From NCBI RefSeq assembly GCF_038003525.1, contig NZ_JBBOPI010000001.1, positions 239,001 to 303,000 on the forward strand: a DNA stretch of 64,000 nt. The letters are read 5' to 3'. The notes beneath the pieces were generated by a model that saw only the letters and a program-made list of their open reading frames with translations, searched no databases and was not told where the DNA came from. Positions 35,022 to 44,136 of the stretch are shown here, piece by piece. This stretch comes from Solibacillus sp. FSL H8-0538 (GTDB taxonomy: Bacteria; Bacillota; Bacilli; Bacillales_A; Planococcaceae). Numbering within the stretch: position 1 is the stretch's first letter; each line of letters begins with the position of its first letter. The position numbers and the translations under genes are program-made.

Positions 35022-36197
35022 ATGCAGGCAGTCACAGATAGAGTGTCAGAAGTATTTAAAGAGGTGGTTGAATGGAGACGTCATCTTCACGCAAACCCAG
35101 AGCTATCTTACCATGAGGGGAAAACCTCACAATTTATTTATGACACACTAGTTTCAATAGGCGGGCTAGAAGTTACACGACCAACAAAATATAGTGTAAT
35201 GGCAAAATTAAAAGGCGGTCAGCCAGGTCCAGTTTTGGGGATTCATGCACATATGAATGCACTGCCGATTAAGGAAGATACGGGTCTAGATTATAAGTCA
35301 ACCGTAGATGGTGTTATGCATGCTTGTGGTCATGACGGGCATACAGCCATGCTTCTAGGGACAGTGAAAATATTACTTTCCATGCGAGAACAAATTAAAG
35401 GAGAAGTGCGCTTCTTTTTCCAACATGCAGAGGGATTTTTTTCAGGTGGTGCCCCTGAAGTGGTCGAGGAAGGGGGCATGGAAGGTGTCGATACAGTCAT
35501 TGCCGCGCATCTAATAATAACGCAAGAAGTGGGCACATTTGGTATTGCTTATGGTCCTACAATGGCAGCTCCAGACGGCTTTTATTTAACGGTAAAAGGG
35601 AAGTGCGACGCTGGAATTGGAATGCCTCACGATACAATAGACAGCATTGCCATTGGTGCGCAGGTCGTAACGAATTTACAACAGGTAATTTCAAATACTA
35701 CGAATCCACTTGAACCCGCTATGCTATCAATTGGAAAATTTATTGGCGGAGAAGCAATGAATGTTATTGTGAACTCCGTAGAAATCTCAGCAACAATTCG
35801 TACATTTAATAAAGAAGTTCGTGAAGAAATGCCAACTTTAATAGAGCGGGTTGTAAAAGATATTACTGAAGCACACGGCGCAACTTACGAACTTGAATAT
35901 TTAACAGGCTATGAACCAGTCATTAATGATTACAAAAAAGCAGCCGTTATGGAAAATGTCATCATTGGGCTTTACGGCGAGGAATGTTTCGCACGCTTTG
36001 CACCAAATATGTGGGCTCAGGATTTCTCGGCATTTATGCGAAACACCCCGGGATGCTATTTCTTTATTGGCGCAGGGAACAAAGAAAAAGGCATAGTGTA
36101 TCCACATCATCATCCTAAATTTGATATTGATGAAGAGGGTATGCGCTATGCTATGGAGATTTTGGTTGAGGCAGTTTTCGCATACAACAATGTTTAA
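35022..36197 (+). CDS. M20-family amidohydrolase with altered active-site residues
   Basis: A 391-residue M20D-type amidohydrolase (HipO/AmhX branch). HLHANPELSYHEGKT and the metal motif HACGHDGHTAML are intact, as is YPHHHPKFDIDEEGM. Three other usual positions differ: the AEE motif reads HAEG, the GGHAG motif of the dimer domain reads CDAGIG, and AEDFS reads AQDFS. Two of these need only one base change. The start is ATG 35022 after GGAAAGGG. It follows a sigma-54 promoter and precedes a broken transporter. Activity is doubtful; the gene may be decaying. Confidence 0.8.
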   Translation: MQAVTDRVSEVFKEVVEWRRHLHANPELSYHEGKTSQFIYDTLVSIGGLEVTRPTKYSVMAKLKGGQPGPVLGIHAHMNALPIKEDTGLDYKSTVDGVMHACGHDGHTAMLLGTVKILLSMREQIKGEVRFFFQHAEGFFSGGAPEVVEEGGMEGVDTVIAAHLIITQEVGTFGIAYGPTMAAPDGFYLTVKGKCDAGIGMPHDTIDSIAIGAQVVTNLQQVISNTTNPLEPAMLSIGKFIGGEAMNVIVNSVEISATIRTFNKEVREEMPTLIERVVKDITEAHGATYELEYLTGYEPVINDYKKAAVMENVIIGLYGEECFARFAPNMWAQDFSAFMRNTPGCYFFIGAGNKEKGIVYPHHHPKFDIDEEGMRYAMEILVEAVFAYNNV

Positions 36198-36231
36198 CTA
36201 GAAATACATATAGGAAGATAGGGGAGACTGT

Positions 36232-36564
36232 ATGAAAAAGGTACTAGAGCAAGGGATGATTACGTCAGTAGAGCAGGAAGAAGTAAAGGTTGCGTAAAAT
36301 AAAGGTAAATTCACGATGCCGCATATTTATGTTATTTTAGTAGGATTAATGGTTATTGCCTATATCGCAACAATTATTATTCCTAAGGGTTCATTTGAGC
36401 GTGTAGAGGGACCAAGCGGCTCAAATATTGTTGTGCCAGGATCCTTTTAATTTGTTGAAGCAACTTATTTAACGCCAGACCGTATGACAGCAACGGGAAT
36501 GGTGCTATTCAGTTTCATTATGCTACCGGTGTTCATCCCTGCGATGTACGGACTTGGAGATTAG
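36232..36564 (+). pseudogene. Broken YfcC-like (C4-dicarboxylate/amino acid) permease
   Basis: A single reading frame from ATG 36232 carries in-frame stops at 36295 and 36448. The parts between read like the N-terminus of YfcC-family permeases (FTMPHIYVILVGLMVIAYIA, then IIIPKGSFERVEGPSGSN) joined to a C-terminal-like membrane segment (MVLFSFIMLPVFIPAMYGLG). The large middle portion is missing. An intact homologue has about 470 residues. Ribosome binding site GGGGAG is still present. It was probably co-transcribed with the amidohydrolase. Confidence 0.75.
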
Positions 36565-36580
36565 TAAAAAAATAAAAAAA

Positions 36581-36625
36581 GCGACTCCATAAGCAGCATT
36601 AAAATCTGCGATGGAGTCGTTTTTT
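36581..36625 (+). terminator. Terminator after the permease relic
   Basis: GCGACTCCAT against ATGGAGTCGT followed by TTTTT. Confidence 0.8.
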
Positions 36626-36709
36626 AAGAGATAAGAAAGTATAACTTTTTGATAATGTCTAGGCATTCGCGCCGCACGCTCGAGGTCGCTTCGATCCCTC
36701 GGGCGAAAG
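36626..36709. repeat. Family B structured repeat, copy B4, left half
   Basis: Head AAGAGATAAGAAAGTATAAC and left block GCATTCGCGCC (36663-36673). The last eight bases, GGCGAAAG (36702-36709), are repeated at 38582-38589 on the other side of the IS, so the repeat was split by the insertion. Confidence 0.85.
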
Positions 36710-38581
36710 GAGGGCACTGAAAAAGTCCTTCAGCTATAAGTAAGAGCGTCCAAGAACGGAAATTCGTTACTGGACGCTTTTTTTCTTCGATGCCGTTGAT
36801 TTCCATTCCGGCGGACGCTTTTCGCGGGCACGGCTCCAGCCTTCTCCCTCGCTTCGCTCAGTCCGGGTGCTTCCGCTCGTGCTGTTCCCGCAGAAGTCGC
36901 CGCCTCCATTCCAATCAACTGGAACTACTTTCATCACAAGAAGGGCTCTTCCCTCGTATAATCGCACACATTTCTTGTATAATTAAAGTACTAATAAAAG
37001 GTGGTGCGACCATGATTTCTAAACAGGAAACATTCAATTTGAGCCCGTACATGGCGTTGTACGATTTAATTATCCCAAAGGACAATATGCTTCGCCAAAT
37101 TAATGAACTTGTGGATTTCTCATTTATTCTAGACGAACTAAAATCGAAATACTGTTTAGATAATGGCCGTAACGCGATTCCACCGATTCGTATGTTTAAA
37201 TATTTACTATTAAAAGTGATTCATGATCTATCGGATGCCGACCTTGTCGAGCGTTCAAAATACGATATGTCCTTTAAATATTTTTTAGAGATGGCACCAG
37301 AAGATGATGTAATCGATTCAAGTTCACTGACAAAATTCCGTCGACTTCGTCTCCAAGATGTGAATTTAATAGATTTACTGATTCAGAAAACAGTTGAAAT
37401 TGCCTTAGAAAAAGGGCTACTACTAAGTAAAATGGTCATCGTTGACGCTACCCATACAAAGGCTCGTTATAATCAAAAATCGCCAAAAGAATTTTTACAG
37501 GAAAAATCTAAAAATGTACGTAAAGCCGTGTATCAACTCGACGAAAACATGGTTGGAAAATTCCCTGAGAAGCCTACGTCAAATGAAGTCACAGAAGAAT
37601 TAGATTACTGTCGTCAAGTAGTTGAAGTGGTGGAAACGCAATCAAAGGTTGCACAAATCCCGGCTGTGAAAGAAAAATTAAATGTTTTAAAAGAAGTGAT
37701 TGATGATTATGAGAATCAGTTAAGCTATTCAAATGATCCCGATGCGCGGGTTGGACATAAGTCGGCTGACTCGGCTTTCTTTGGTTTCAAAACGCATATT
37801 GCGATGAGTGATGAACGAATTATTACGGCTGCGGTTGTGACAACAGGTGAAAAAAGTGATGGTCATTATCTTCAAGAACTAGTTGAAAAAAGTAAAGAGG
37901 CAGGTATGGAAATTGAAACGGTGATTGGTGACGCCGCTTATTCTGCGAAAGATAACTTACAATATGCTAAATCAAAAGAGCTCCAATTAATTTCAAAGTT
38001 AAATTCAGTCATTACAAACGGTAGCGGACAACGAAAAATCGAATTTGATTACAATAAAGATGCTGGTATGTTTGTCTGTCCAGCTGGGCATCTAGCTATT
38101 CGAAAGGCACTTTCTAAGAATAAAAATAAGAATAAAAATCCGAAAATGGCATTTTATTTTGATATTGAAAAATGTAAAGTCTGCCAGATGCGTGAGGGCT
38201 GTTATAAGGATGAGGCAAAAAGTAAAACCTATAATGTGACCATTAAATCAATTGAACATGAAGAACAAGCTGCTTTCCAAGAAACTGATGCATTTAAACA
38301 GCTTGCGAAAAACCGTTATAAAATAGAGGCGAAAAATAGTGAATTAAAAAATCCGCATGGCTATAAAACAGCCATATCAGCGGGTTTATTTGGCATGCAA
38401 ATCCAAGGTGCCACAACGATATTTGCGGTGAATCTCAAACGAATATTGAAACTGCTAAATGAAAAAGTGTAAGTAATAGACAAAGAAATAAGGCACTTTC
38501 CGTTCGATTCGAACAGAAAGTGCCTTATTCTTATTTGAAAAACGAAACCATCATAAAAAACGTAAGTTTTTCAGTGCCCTC
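36710..38581 (+). mobile_element. Complete IS1182-family insertion sequence
   Basis: An 1872-bp element bounded by the inverted repeats GAGGGCACTGAAAAA and TTTTTCAGTGCCCTC and flanked by the 8-bp target duplication GGCGAAAG. It carries one transposase gene. A terminator near each end (AGCGTCCA/TGGACGCT at 36745-36776 and AAGGCACTTTC/GAAAGTGCCTT at 38490-38526) should stop transcription running in or out. It lies inside repeat B4, and the transposase is intact, so the insertion looks recent. Confidence 0.9.
37012..38472 (+). CDS. tnp: IS1182-family transposase
   Basis: A 486-residue DDE transposase. The N-terminus (LSPYMALYDLIIPKDNMLRQ) and NAIPPIRMFKYLLLKVIHDL are typical of the IS1182 group; catalytic blocks are VIVDATHTKARY, VIGDAAYSAKDNLQYA and the late RYKIEAKNSELKNPHGY. 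Four cysteines in the late CKVCQMREGCYKD region probably bind zinc. The frame is open to 36790, but AAAAGGTGG before ATG 37012 marks the start. It is complete and free of stops. Confidence 0.93.
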   Translation: MISKQETFNLSPYMALYDLIIPKDNMLRQINELVDFSFILDELKSKYCLDNGRNAIPPIRMFKYLLLKVIHDLSDADLVERSKYDMSFKYFLEMAPEDDVIDSSSLTKFRRLRLQDVNLIDLLIQKTVEIALEKGLLLSKMVIVDATHTKARYNQKSPKEFLQEKSKNVRKAVYQLDENMVGKFPEKPTSNEVTEELDYCRQVVEVVETQSKVAQIPAVKEKLNVLKEVIDDYENQLSYSNDPDARVGHKSADSAFFGFKTHIAMSDERIITAAVVTTGEKSDGHYLQELVEKSKEAGMEIETVIGDAAYSAKDNLQYAKSKELQLISKLNSVITNGSGQRKIEFDYNKDAGMFVCPAGHLAIRKALSKNKNKNKNPKMAFYFDIEKCKVCQMREGCYKDEAKSKTYNVTIKSIEHEEQAAFQETDAFKQLAKNRYKIEAKNSELKNPHGYKTAISAGLFGMQIQGATTIFAVNLKRILKLLNEKV

Positions 38582-38665
38582 GGCGAAAGTGGTGGAGCGT
38601 TTACTTTCGCTTCGGGCTCGCAAGCAGCTGTCGCGTGCAAACGGGCGCGAATGCGCTTTTCTTAA
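38582..38665. repeat. Family B structured repeat, copy B4, right half
   Basis: Continues from the duplicated GGCGAAAG to GGCGCGAATGC (38644-38654), the partner of the left block at 36663, and ends GCTTTTCTTAA. Its last bases overlap the stop codon of the MFS gene on the minus strand. Confidence 0.85.
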
Positions 38666-39831
38666 TGACCTATATTGTCTGGTTGTTTCCAAACAAACGT
38701 AATACCCACACCAATCACGAGCACAAAGGTTGCGAAATAGTACGGATAGTTCAAATCAATATCAAACAAAATTCCGCCTAAAATGGGTCCGAAAATATTT
38801 GCAAGACTCGTAAACATGGAGTTCATGCCTCCTACAAAGCCTTGTTCTCTCCCTGCAATTTTTGATAAATACGACGTAACGGCAGGGCGGAATAAATCAA
38901 AGCCGACAAATAACACAAATGTCGTCAGTAAAATCGCCAAATACGAATCAACTAGCGTCATCACAAACACAAATACTGCCGATAAAATTAAACTATAACG
39001 AATTATCGCAATTTCCCCGATACGTGTTGCGAGGCGGTCAAATAATAGCACCTGTGCCACCGCACCGACAATCGCACTACCTGTAATAACAATCGCAATA
39101 TCTTTTGGTGTAAAGCTAAACTTGCGATCCACAAATAGGCTAAAGAATGATTCGAATGCAGCCAGACCAAAAGACGATACAAAAATTAATATAAACGCGA
39201 TAAAATACATCGGTACAAAAATGCGGCGGAATCCAGACGCTTGCTGTTGGATACCGGATTCCTCTTCATTGCGCTCAGGTTCTTTTAGAAAAACAAGCGA
39301 TAAAATAGCCGCTACCGTACCAAGAACGGCAGCAAAGAAAAATGGCACACGCGTACCCAACTCTGCTAAAAATCCGCCAATTCCAGGACCAATAATAAAG
39401 CCTGTACTAATGGCGGCAGACATAAAGCCAAGTGCTTTTGGACGAGTTGCCAACGTTGTTATATCGGCAATAAATGCTGTAACTGCAGGCATAATAAATG
39501 CGGCACTTATACCACCTAAAATTCGCGAAAGAAACAATATTTCGATTGTTTCTCCTAATCCGAATAATAACTCTGAAAAGCCGAAAATAAATAAGCCAAT
39601 AACAATCATAATTTTACGGCCAAATTTATCAGTTGCCTTCCCTGCAAAGGGCGACAAAATTAATTGTGTAATTGCAAACGCTGCTGTTAAATAGCCAATA
39701 GTGGCACCACTAATTTGCAGCTCGTTCATAATGGTTGGTAAAACCGGTATAACAAGTCCAATCCCTAAAAATGCGATGAATAAATTTGTTAGTAAAATTG
39801 TTAAGGTGACCTTTTGTTCCTTTAAACCCAT
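38662..39831 (-). CDS. Bmr/Blt/NorA-like multidrug MFS transporter
   Basis: A 389-residue, 12-span MFS exporter of the drug:H+ antiporter-1 type. GKATDKFGRKIMIVIGLFIF is the loop 2-3 motif A, and GFMSAAISTGFIIGPGIGGF is motif C of exporters. It closely resembles Bacillus Bmr/Blt and staphylococcal NorA. A MerR-type promoter with a 19-bp spacer precedes it and a MerR regulator follows upstream on the same strand, the Bmr/Blt arrangement. The stop codon overlaps repeat B4. Individual drugs cannot be named. Confidence 0.88.
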   Translation of the reverse strand: MGLKEQKVTLTILLTNLFIAFLGIGLVIPVLPTIMNELQISGATIGYLTAAFAITQLILSPFAGKATDKFGRKIMIVIGLFIFGFSELLFGLGETIEILFLSRILGGISAAFIMPAVTAFIADITTLATRPKALGFMSAAISTGFIIGPGIGGFLAELGTRVPFFFAAVLGTVAAILSLVFLKEPERNEEESGIQQQASGFRRIFVPMYFIAFILIFVSSFGLAAFESFFSLFVDRKFSFTPKDIAIVITGSAIVGAVAQVLLFDRLATRIGEIAIIRYSLILSAVFVFVMTLVDSYLAILLTTFVLFVGFDLFRPAVTSYLSKIAGREQGFVGGMNSMFTSLANIFGPILGGILFDIDLNYPYYFATFVLVIGVGITFVWKQPDNIGH

Positions 39832-39878
39832 ATAGTATTTCTCCTTAATCGAATCGTTTCATTTAAGTACTCAATACT

Positions 39879-39909
39879 AAAGTAAACCCTATAGCGACTA
39901 TAGAGTCAA
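39879..39909 (-). promoter_or_regulatory. MerR-type promoter of the drug exporter
   Basis: On the minus strand TTGACT and TACTTT are 19 bp apart, too far for free polymerase but standard for MerR-family activation. The spacer holds the dyad CTATAG-TCG-CTATAG. Confidence 0.85.
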
Positions 39910-40029
39910 CGTTTTAACTTTACATTCTATTTTTAGTAGGAAAAAGACACGAATCACCGCAAAATAGGGTGTTATGCTGTCCTTTTTTATGTGGATATGC
40001 TTACGTTGCACTTACCTATTCAATAAGAA

Positions 40030-40062
40030 AAGAAGGATGTCTCTTAACAAGACATCCTTCTT
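40030..40062 (-). terminator. Terminator of the MerR-family gene
   Basis: AAGAAGGATGTC against GACATCCTTCTT, 12-bp stem that reaches into the stop codon; on the minus strand a T-rich run follows. Confidence 0.75.
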
Positions 40063-40891
40063 ATAGAAGTTTTACCTTTAACTCTACAATAAATTCATCT
40101 GCCCGAGTTGGCGAAAAATTGGTTGGCATAAAGATTTCATAGACGATTGGGTGGACTGCTAATTTATTTTCTTCAATATAGTGATGCAACTTTTTGTATT
40201 GTTCGAAATACGGTTCCAATGAGAACATAAATGCTATGCAAATATAGCGCCCAGCAGGAACGACATCTTCTGCCATATCCACTGTTAAATTGATAATGGC
40301 ACGATCTGTAATAAGCGGTGTAAATACATTTTCGTACAAAATGTCATCGATTGTTTCATAGGATTTCAGTTCAAACATACATCCGTATCGACTAATCATC
40401 GCACTACCTTGTTTTTCTAAAATTTTTTTAAGGGAGTTATAGTAAGTATTTGGAAGATGGCTAGGTGTTAAATTAGTTGTTGCGATTTTCAATATGTGCG
40501 TAGCTTCTTCCTCTTTTTCGTGTACTTCATTAAAAATGGTCATTTCAATTTGATCCTTCATTTGCTTCTTCGTTTTTAGAAGACTAAGTTGAATTTCAGT
40601 TAACCGGTGTAACCGTTCCTCGATGACCGCTTCATGCTGTTCTAGAAAGGTAAGGAGCTCGCTTGGCGTAAATCGCTGCGCCTCTTTTATTTCTTCCAGC
40701 GATGTCCCCAGGTGTTTCAACGATTTAATAAAATCCAAATAAAAAAGTTGCGAGTCTTTATAGTAACGATAATTCGTTTGTGGATCGACATGGGAAGGCT
40801 TAAATAATTCAATTTGATCGTAATAACGAAGTGTCTGAATCGATATATTCGTCAATTTCGCCACTTCGCCAATGGAATAATATTTCTCCAT
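40061..40891 (-). CDS. MerR-family multidrug-sensing activator (BmrR/BltR-like)
   Basis: A 276-residue regulator. Residues 1-70 are a MerR winged-helix domain (YSIGEVAKLTNISIQTLRYY), residues 75-120 the long dimer helix, and residues 130-276 a GyrI-like effector domain as in BmrR and BltR. AGGAGG precedes ATG 40891. It lies directly upstream of the drug exporter on the same strand, and the exporter promoter has the MerR dyad and 19-bp spacer, so binding of a lipophilic cation should switch the exporter on. Confidence 0.9.
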   Translation of the reverse strand: MEKYYSIGEVAKLTNISIQTLRYYDQIELFKPSHVDPQTNYRYYKDSQLFYLDFIKSLKHLGTSLEEIKEAQRFTPSELLTFLEQHEAVIEERLHRLTEIQLSLLKTKKQMKDQIEMTIFNEVHEKEEEATHILKIATTNLTPSHLPNTYYNSLKKILEKQGSAMISRYGCMFELKSYETIDDILYENVFTPLITDRAIINLTVDMAEDVVPAGRYICIAFMFSLEPYFEQYKKLHHYIEENKLAVHPIVYEIFMPTNFSPTRADEFIVELKVKLL

Positions 40892-41168
40892 AGGTAAGCC
40901 TCCTTTTTAACTCAATTGTAAAATGCGGTGGATTAAAAGTGCAAGTAGGGGATGTATATAATAAAAAACACTTGGTCAATTAGGCTTTTCCATACATTTT
41001 TTTGACTTAAGAATAATAAAGTGTGTTTGTAAAACGCGAATTGGGGAATATACAGTTGAGGAGCATCAATAGTTGCAGGAAAGGAACGAATGTTCTATTA
41101 TAGGAATGTAGTAGTTTTTACATTCTAAGGCAGCTAAAATTTAAATGAGCAAAAGGAGTGTATTTCAA

Positions 41169-41594
41169 ATGGCTATCAACCCTTATTTAATTTTCGATGG
41201 TGAAGGCAAAGAAGCGGTGACTTTTTATGCACAGGTATTCGGCATTGAGCAATATCCGCTTATGACGTTCGGTGATTCTCCACAAGATCCTAGCTATACA
41301 CTTCCAGAAGAAGCGAAAAATCTTGTGATGCACGCAATGTTAGAAATTAACGGTGCGAAGCTAATGTTTTCAGATACATTCCCAGGCCAACCTTTTCTGA
41401 AGGGCAACAATATTTCACTGGCGTATGTATCCTCTGATGAAGCGGAGAATGTACAAATTTTCGAGGCACTTGCCAAAGGTGGCGACATTATTATGCCACT
41501 ACAAAAGACATTTTGGAGCAAATCGTACGGAAGTCTGAAGGATCGCTATGGAATTGAATGGCAAGTCAGTTTAGAAGATTCAACTGAAGCCTAA
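41169..41594 (+). CDS. PhnB-like VOC-family protein
   Basis: A 141-residue glyoxalase/bleomycin-resistance-fold protein of the PhnB type: INPYLIFDGEGKEAVTFYAQVFG at the start, LVMHAMLEINGAKLMFSDTF, and WSKSYGSLKDRYGIEWQVS at the end. AAAAGGAG precedes ATG 41169. Such proteins are dimers with a metal site in the VOC cup; many have no known substrate. It is a single gene followed by its own terminator and a piece of repeat A. Confidence 0.85.
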   Translation: MAINPYLIFDGEGKEAVTFYAQVFGIEQYPLMTFGDSPQDPSYTLPEEAKNLVMHAMLEINGAKLMFSDTFPGQPFLKGNNISLAYVSSDEAENVQIFEALAKGGDIIMPLQKTFWSKSYGSLKDRYGIEWQVSLEDSTEA

Positions 41595-41602
41595 TCAAAG
41601 GA

Positions 41603-41637
41603 GGATTTCCCAGCTAAGTGCGGGGAAATCCCTTTTT
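41603..41637 (+). terminator. Terminator after the VOC gene
   Basis: GGATTTCCC against GGGAAATCC and a T run. Confidence 0.85.
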
Positions 41638-41692
41638 GGTACATAAGTAAGCACATCATCTCGCCCCATATTGGGCGAGTTGTGTCTTTCTA
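41638..41692. repeat. Family A structured repeat, copy A4 (right part only)
   Basis: Retains ACATAAGTAAGCACATCAT and hairpin 2 (CATCTCGCCC, CATATT, GGGCGAGTTG) and the TGTCTTTCTAAT end; hairpin 1 is missing, apparently cut at the preceding terminator. The following 225 bp to the next gene show nothing else. Confidence 0.75.
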
Positions 41693-41919
41693 ATATTCCG
41701 ATTGCCCTCTCAGTTTAGCCACTTCACTAAGACGAATACAAAGTGATTAAAAACGCCTTTGGAAGTCGTGGTTGAGAGTTAAGTAGTTAAATGCCAGGAC
41801 ATTTGCATGTGGTAAAAGTTCGTTTGACGTAAAATATCCGATGTTATCGAATGAAATTACATTAACTTCTAGTGCTGTGATATTAGCAGATTGCATGGAT
41901 AAAAAATCGTTGTCTTCTG

Positions 41920-43107
41920 TTAAACAATCTCCCCAGCTTCCATTTCTTTTTCCGCTGCGCGGCTACTCCACCAATACCCAACAAGTAAAATGACTAGCGC
42001 CAACGCCACAATAGATCCTGCAAAAATTAGGGGCGCCTTGAAGCTTGCGAAGTGAGTTTCTAATTTACTTGCAATAACGGGTCCGACAATTTGTCCAAAC
42101 GCATAAAAGGTTGTCAGCATGGATACGACAAAGACACTTTGCTTCGGAAACAGCTGACGCCCGTAGCCGGTTGACATGGTCACAAGTCCAACGAACGTAA
42201 AGCCGAATAAAAAGGCAGAAAGTAGTACGCTCCACACCGTTTGTGAAAGCACCGGAAGTAAAATTCCAAATACTTGTAGCGCATATGCAATTGCCATCAT
42301 CGTAATTGTTGAAAAGCGCGACATTAAATGCATCCATAGCGGGGCAGAGGGGATGGCGGCAAGTCCTACAACAACCCAACTGTAGCCTGCGAATGCCCGC
42401 AAATCTTCAATGTTGTAAATAATGTCAACTAAAAACGTTCCGGTAATAATATAGCCGAGCCCCTCTAGTCCATATGCTGCGATTAGCCACGGCATAAATC
42501 CGCGCCAAATGTTCGTATCATCTGTTTTCATGACCTTTTCAGCATCTCGCACATGAATATTTCGCCATAAAAATAGCGTCGTACATAAAAATAATGCTGA
42601 TAAAATCCCGAGCCCGATCCACGTACCTTCCCATGAGACAATTGCCTCAAGAAACGGAACAAATAATCCAGAAATCGCAATGCCAAGTCCGATGCCACTA
42701 AACACATAGCCGCTCCAACGTGTGAGCAGGTTCGCCGCTAAATAATCCATGACAATGCTCGATGTTAGCACAAAAATAATGCCACCTGTTGCGCCCGCGA
42801 TGAAACGCAGGATGATCCACAGTGCAAAGGAATGCGTGAGCCCCATAATGATAATCGATGTCACATTGATTAGGACATTTGCAATAACAAGTTGTTTCTT
42901 TTTCCTATAAATAAAGCCCGCCCAAAGAGCGCCAACAAAATAGCCAACATAATTACTTGAAGCGAGCCACCCCGCTACTTCAAATGATAGGCCTTCATCC
43001 ACCCGCATAAACGGAAGAATTGGCGTAAATGCAAAGCGGCTAATGCCCATTGCCACAACTAGAAATAAAATCCCCCCGAAAATCACACCCGCATGTTGCC
43101 GTGTCAT
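41920..43107 (-). CDS. YbfB/YjiJ-family MFS transporter
   Basis: A 395-residue, 12-span permease. ISRFAFTPILPFM in span 1 and FRFIAG-like LRFIAGATGGIIFVL in span 4 are signatures of the YbfB/YjiJ family. It reads alone on the minus strand. Homologues are uncharacterised or loosely named sugar-phosphate or aromatic transporters; no neighbour suggests the substrate. Confidence 0.82.
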   Translation of the reverse strand: MTRQHAGVIFGGILFLVVAMGISRFAFTPILPFMRVDEGLSFEVAGWLASSNYVGYFVGALWAGFIYRKKKQLVIANVLINVTSIIIMGLTHSFALWIILRFIAGATGGIIFVLTSSIVMDYLAANLLTRWSGYVFSGIGLGIAISGLFVPFLEAIVSWEGTWIGLGILSALFLCTTLFLWRNIHVRDAEKVMKTDDTNIWRGFMPWLIAAYGLEGLGYIITGTFLVDIIYNIEDLRAFAGYSWVVVGLAAIPSAPLWMHLMSRFSTITMMAIAYALQVFGILLPVLSQTVWSVLLSAFLFGFTFVGLVTMSTGYGRQLFPKQSVFVVSMLTTFYAFGQIVGPVIASKLETHFASFKAPLIFAGSIVALALVILLVGYWWSSRAAEKEMEAGEIV

Positions 43108-43205
43108 ATCATTTCCCCTTTGTCGAACGTTAGTATGTATCTATAATTATTTTAACATTCCGAAAGTTTCGGGGGTATAGTATTTATTTACTGCTAAAAG
43201 CATGT

Positions 43206-43481
43206 TTGAAATTCGATGACAAGCATTATTTAGCTGTTACGAATTCTTTAATGAAGGCAATGGATATTCAGCAGGAGGATTGGATTTGTGAAAACGGTGA
43301 TATTTGGTATCGAATTGCGACGGATTACACTTATAAAGGCGGGGATTTTAAGCATCTAGCGCTGGAGGATTTAATTATTTCATATTAGCTTTGGGCACAA
43401 ATAGATGGAATAAAATTGCCGTTACTCGATAGTTTCATCACATCAAAAGCATGTTTTTTATTAAATGAAAACGTAGGCTAG
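43206..43481 (+). pseudogene. Possible gene relic
   Basis: A 60-codon frame from TTG 43206 (KFDDKHYLAVTNSLMKAMDI) continues past a TAG at 43386 in the same frame for 30 more sensible codons to a second TAG. No good ribosome binding site and no recognised family. It could be a broken small gene; the rest of the 43108-43587 gap holds nothing I can support. Confidence 0.25.
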
Positions 43482-43587
43482 ACAACGGATTAATAAGCGG
43501 GGGTACTTGCAGAAAGGGCGGGAAGAATTAAAAGATGCTATATGAAAACCAAGCGCAAAGCAATTAACTCTGCTTTGCGCTTATTCC

Positions 43588-44034
43588 CTACCAAAAATGA
43601 GGTTTTGCCACCATCAACCACAGTAAAATGCTCATTAGTGAAATATATTTCCACGTGGCTGTGGTCATCATCGAAATAAATTTTTCCTTTGTGAATTCCG
43701 TTGTATCCACTAAATTCATTGCAGGCTTAAAGGCGCGCGCTAAAAATAACAACGTACACATCATAATGATGAACGTTAAAACAACCCATGAAGTCGTCCA
43801 TGACCAGCCACCGAGCCAGATGAGGATAAGCCCTGATGGTACGAGCACACGTCCACCATTGGAGATTGCCTTCAATATGCCCTGCAATGATAAAATAAAG
43901 CCTTCCGTTTGCGAAGTGTCTGTTTTTTTCATGCGATTTAGTAGAGGGAAAATCCCGAATAGGGGACCAATCGAGATAATCGCACTTAAAATATGTATGA
44001 ATAAAAATAGTTTGTAAAATGACAAGCTACTCAA
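43588..44034 (-). CDS. DUF2269-like four-span membrane protein
   Basis: A 148-residue integral membrane protein with four hydrophobic helices; LFLFIHILSAIISIGPLFGI with His14 in the first and GRVLVPSGLILIW in the second fit the DUF2269-type family. The start is uncertain: TTG 44034 is close to AAAGG, and a second TTG lies three codons later. Function unknown. Confidence 0.65.
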   Translation of the reverse strand: MSSLSFYKLFLFIHILSAIISIGPLFGIFPLLNRMKKTDTSQTEGFILSLQGILKAISNGGRVLVPSGLILIWLGGWSWTTSWVVLTFIIMMCTLLFLARAFKPAMNLVDTTEFTKEKFISMMTTATWKYISLMSILLWLMVAKPHFW

Positions 44035-44136
44035 AACCTTTCAAATAATTCTATTCATAATTGTAACAACGATAAGCATTATTTTAAATAGAGGCTTTCA
44101 ATTAAATTAAGTAATAAAGGCACCTAGCAAAGTAGA

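Noticed and set aside
36790-37011. N-terminal extension of the IS1182 transposase
   Set aside because: The frame is open but runs through the IS left-end region; the ribosome binding site and family consensus both place the start at 37012.
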